Positions 1 to 5,465 of a DNA stretch of 5,465 nucleotides are shown here, one piece after another. The translations under genes were made by a program, and so were the position numbers. Numbering within the stretch: the first letter of the stretch is position 1; each line of letters opens with the position of its first letter. The DNA is from Acidovorax delafieldii (GTDB lineage: Bacteria > Pseudomonadota > Gammaproteobacteria > Burkholderiales > Burkholderiaceae_C). Below the pieces are notes generated by a model that was given only the letters and a program-made list of their open reading frames with translations, was not told where the DNA came from and made no database searches. The DNA is taken from NCBI GenBank assembly GCA_002327945.1, contig DCVY01000257.1, forward strand, positions 1 through 5,465, in the 5' to 3' direction.

Positions 1-67
1 TTAGGCTCACTGTGACCCACTCGCAGCGGGACTTGCACCCGCAAGTGTGCGCCCATGCTGGGCGCAC
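1..67 (-). mobile_element. Group II intron, probable class C (IIC), 5' end of domain I only; continues past the left edge
   Basis: Group II introns are self-splicing ribozymes that move by reverse splicing and reverse transcription. Read on the minus strand, the element starts at 67 with GTGCG, which fits the GUGYG 5' consensus. Positions 67-47 form a perfect 8-bp stem, GTGCGCCC / GGGCGCAC, around the loop AGCAT. Positions 42-26 form a 5-bp stem, GCGGG / CCCGC, with the 7-nt loop TGCAAGT. Positions 15-1 read TCACAGTGAGCCTAA. From memory, the Oceanobacillus iheyensis class C intron has the same order: GUGUGCCC-GGCAU-GGGUGCA, then GGGUGAGAGUCCC, then AACAGUUAGCCUAA. The position just after a terminator hairpin and T-tract also fits class C target choice. 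Only 67 nt are visible; domains II-VI and any maturase/reverse-transcriptase ORF would lie to the left, so activity and completeness cannot be judged. The class is inferred from recalled similarity and context, not from an alignment or covariance search. Confidence 0.85.
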
Positions 68-70
68 CAC

Positions 71-94
71 AAAAAACGGCGCCCGCAGGCGCCG
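71..94 (-). terminator. Rho-independent terminator of the gltBD operon
   Basis: On the minus strand, a 7-bp perfect GC stem (CGGCGCC at 94-88, GGCGCCG at 83-77) encloses the 4-nt loop TGCG and is followed at once by six T residues (76-71). The stem begins 25 nt after the gltD stop codon, as expected for the end of an operon. An AAAGAG stretch on its 5' side (100-95) gives only a weak T-rich flank in the other direction, so plus-strand activity would be poor. This hairpin plus T-tract probably also served as the recognition site for the intron that follows it. Confidence 0.9.
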
Positions 95-119
95 CTCTTT
101 CGCCATGGTCAGAGGCCTA

Positions 120-1598
120 TCAGCGTGGCAGATCCGAGTAGCCCATCAGGAACTCGTCCACCGCGCGCGCCGCCTGGCGGCCCTCACGGATCGCCCAGAC
201 CACGAGGCTCTGTCCCCGGCGAATGTCGCCGGCAGCGAACACCTTGGGCACATTGGTGGCGTAGCCGCCATCAAACTCCGTGGTGGCGCGGGCATTGCCA
301 CGCGCGTCCTTGTCCACACCAAAGGCGTCGAGCACCGGCGCCACGGGGCTCACAAAGCCCATGGCCAGCAGCACCAGGTCAGCCTGGTAGTGCTTTTCGG
401 TACCAGGCACCTCCACCAGCTTGCCGTCCTTGAACTCGACCTGCACGGTGGTCAGGCCCTTGACCTTGCCTTTTTCGCCCGTGAACTCCTTGGTGGAAAT
501 GGCGAACTCGCGCACGCAACCTTCCTCATGGCTGGAACTGGTGCGCAGCTTGAGCGGCCAGTAAGGCCAGGTCAGCGGGCGGTTTTCCTCCTTGGGGGGC
601 TGGGGCATGACCTCGAACTGGGTCACGCTGGCCGCACCTTGGCGGTTGCTGGTGCCCACGCAGTCGCTGCCGGTGTCGCCGCCGCCGATCACGATGACAT
701 GCTTGCCCGTGGCAAGGATCTGGCCCTTGAGCTTGTCGCCCGCGTTGACCTTGTTTTGCTGGGGCAAAAACTCCATGGCGAAATGGATGCCGTCGAGGTC
801 ACGGCCCGGCACGGGCAAATCGCGGCTCTGCTCGGCGCCGCCGGTCAGCAGCACAGCGTCGAACTCCTTGTTCAGCTGCTCGGGTGTGATGGTTTCCTTG
901 GCCCAGTTGGTGACCTTGGAATCCTTGCCCAGGCCGTCCTTGGCCGCGCCCACAAACACACCGGTGCGAAAGACCACGCCTTCGGCTTCCATCTGCTTGA
1001 CACGGCGATCAATGTGCGACTTTTCCATCTTGAAATCCGGGATGCCGTAGCGCAACAGCCCCCCCACGCGGTCGTTCTTTTCAAACAGCGTGACACGGTG
1101 GCCAGCGCGTGCCAGCTGCTGCGCCGCGGCCATGCCGGCAGGGCCGGAGCCCACCACGGCCACCTTCTTGTCGGTGTGGTGCTTGGCCACGCGCGGCTGC
1201 ACCCAACCCTCGGCCCAGGCGCGGTCGATGATGGCGTGCTCGATGGACTTGATGCCTACGGGGTCGTCGTTCACATTGAGCACACAAGCCGCCTCGCAGG
1301 GCGCGGGGCAGATGCGGCCCGTGAACTCGGGGAAATTGTTGGTGCTGTGCAGCACCTCGATCGCGCTCTTCCAGTCGGCGTGGTACACCAGATCGTTGAA
1401 GTCCGGAATGATGTTGTTCACCGGGCAGCCGTTGTTGCAGAACGGCGTGCCGCAGTCCATGCAGCGGGCGCTTTGCACCTTGGCCTGGCTCTCATCGAGG
1501 CCGATGACGAATTCCTTGTAGTGCTTCAGGCGCTCGGGCACGGGCTTATAGCCCTCTTCGATGCGCTCGTATTCCATGAAGCCGGTGGTTTTTCCCAT
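120..1598 (-). CDS. gltD: Glutamate synthase [NADPH] small (beta) subunit
   Basis: This is the electron-input subunit of NADPH-dependent glutamate synthase: it oxidises NADPH on FAD and passes electrons via [4Fe-4S] clusters to GltB in the cytoplasm. It is complete at 492 residues, the usual size for the family. An N-terminal Fe-S domain has cysteines at 46, 49, 54 and 58, then 97, 101 and 105. An FAD-binding Rossmann motif lies at 146-155 ([10 protein letters not shown]), an NADPH-binding motif at 301-310 ([10 protein letters not shown]), and a C-terminal FAD contact at 453-460 (VFAAGDIR). Only seven cysteines are seen for two clusters, as in the related dihydropyrimidine dehydrogenase, where a glutamine is the eighth ligand; Glu120 in IKSIEHAI is the likely equivalent here (inference). 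The ATG at 1598 is favoured because AAGGA lies 7 nt upstream and [10 protein letters not shown] is a typical GltD start. The gene follows gltB after 48 bp and is followed by the operon terminator. Confidence 0.97.
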   Translation of the reverse strand: MGKTTGFMEYERIEEGYKPVPERLKHYKEFVIGLDESQAKVQSARCMDCGTPFCNNGCPVNNIIPDFNDLVYHADWKSAIEVLHSTNNFPEFTGRICPAPCEAACVLNVNDDPVGIKSIEHAIIDRAWAEGWVQPRVAKHHTDKKVAVVGSGPAGMAAAQQLARAGHRVTLFEKNDRVGGLLRYGIPDFKMEKSHIDRRVKQMEAEGVVFRTGVFVGAAKDGLGKDSKVTNWAKETITPEQLNKEFDAVLLTGGAEQSRDLPVPGRDLDGIHFAMEFLPQQNKVNAGDKLKGQILATGKHVIVIGGGDTGSDCVGTSNRQGAASVTQFEVMPQPPKEENRPLTWPYWPLKLRTSSSHEEGCVREFAISTKEFTGEKGKVKGLTTVQVEFKDGKLVEVPGTEKHYQADLVLLAMGFVSPVAPVLDAFGVDKDARGNARATTEFDGGYATNVPKVFAAGDIRRGQSLVVWAIREGRQAARAVDEFLMGYSDLPR

Positions 1599-1646
1599 GA
1601 CGTTGTCCTTGCTTATGAATGCTGTACGGAGGTTTTCGGCCTCGCC
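1599..1646 (-). other. gltB-gltD intergenic spacer (48 bp)
   Basis: A short spacer between the gltB TAA and the gltD ATG. It contains the gltD ribosome binding site and only a weak 4-bp inverted repeat (GAGG / CCTC) without a T-tract. No terminator and no convincing promoter are visible, so gltB and gltD are most likely co-transcribed. Confidence 0.75.
1606..1610 (-). promoter_or_regulatory. Ribosome binding site of gltD
   Basis: AAGGA on the minus strand, followed by a 7-nt spacer (CAACGTC) and the gltD ATG. The spacing is standard and supports the chosen start. It also indicates that gltD initiates independently rather than by stop-start coupling to gltB. Confidence 0.8.

Positions 1647-5465
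<3,819 letters not shown>

Noticed and set aside
26..42. tRNA T-arm (5-bp stem with 7-nt loop TGCAAGT on the minus strand)
   Set aside because: The loop lacks the TTC core, and no anticodon arm, D-arm or acceptor stem can be placed around it. The same stem-loop is explained by the group II intron domain I.
47..67. Second intrinsic terminator (perfect 8-bp inverted repeat)
   Set aside because: Neither side is followed by a T-tract, and the sequence matches the first hairpin of group II introns.

Overview
The window carries the end of a glutamate synthase (NADPH-GOGAT) operon on the minus strand. At its far left edge is what looks like the first 67 nt of a mobile group II intron. High G+C content, strong preference for G/C-ending codons, and the style of the GltB and GltD proteins (long GltB, GltD of 492 residues) suggest a betaproteobacterium, probably of the Comamonadaceae (Acidovorax/Comamonas-like). 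The genus is inferred from protein familiarity and was not computed.

Reading in the direction of transcription, from right to left: gltB (large alpha subunit) enters from beyond position 5465 and stops at 1647. It is 5'-truncated by the window edge; 1272 residues are visible. A 48-bp spacer (1599-1646) holds a ribosome binding site and no terminator. gltD (small beta subunit, complete) runs from 1598 to 120. A strong intrinsic terminator follows at 94-71. Three nucleotides past its T-tract begins sequence with the 5'-end signature of a bacterial class C (IIC) group II intron (67 down to 1). The rest of that intron, including any reverse-transcriptase ORF, lies beyond the left edge.

The two proteins form one enzyme. 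GltD oxidises NADPH on FAD and passes electrons through Fe-S clusters to GltB. GltB hydrolyses glutamine, channels the ammonia to 2-oxoglutarate, and reduces the imino intermediate on FMN to glutamate. With glutamine synthetase this is the main ammonium assimilation route.

The metabolic genes look ordinary. The point of interest is the left 100 bp: an intron of the lineage known to home to transcription terminators, sitting directly after the gltBD terminator and in the same orientation as the operon. A smaller oddity is an AT-rich, differently coded tail at the 3' end of gltB.
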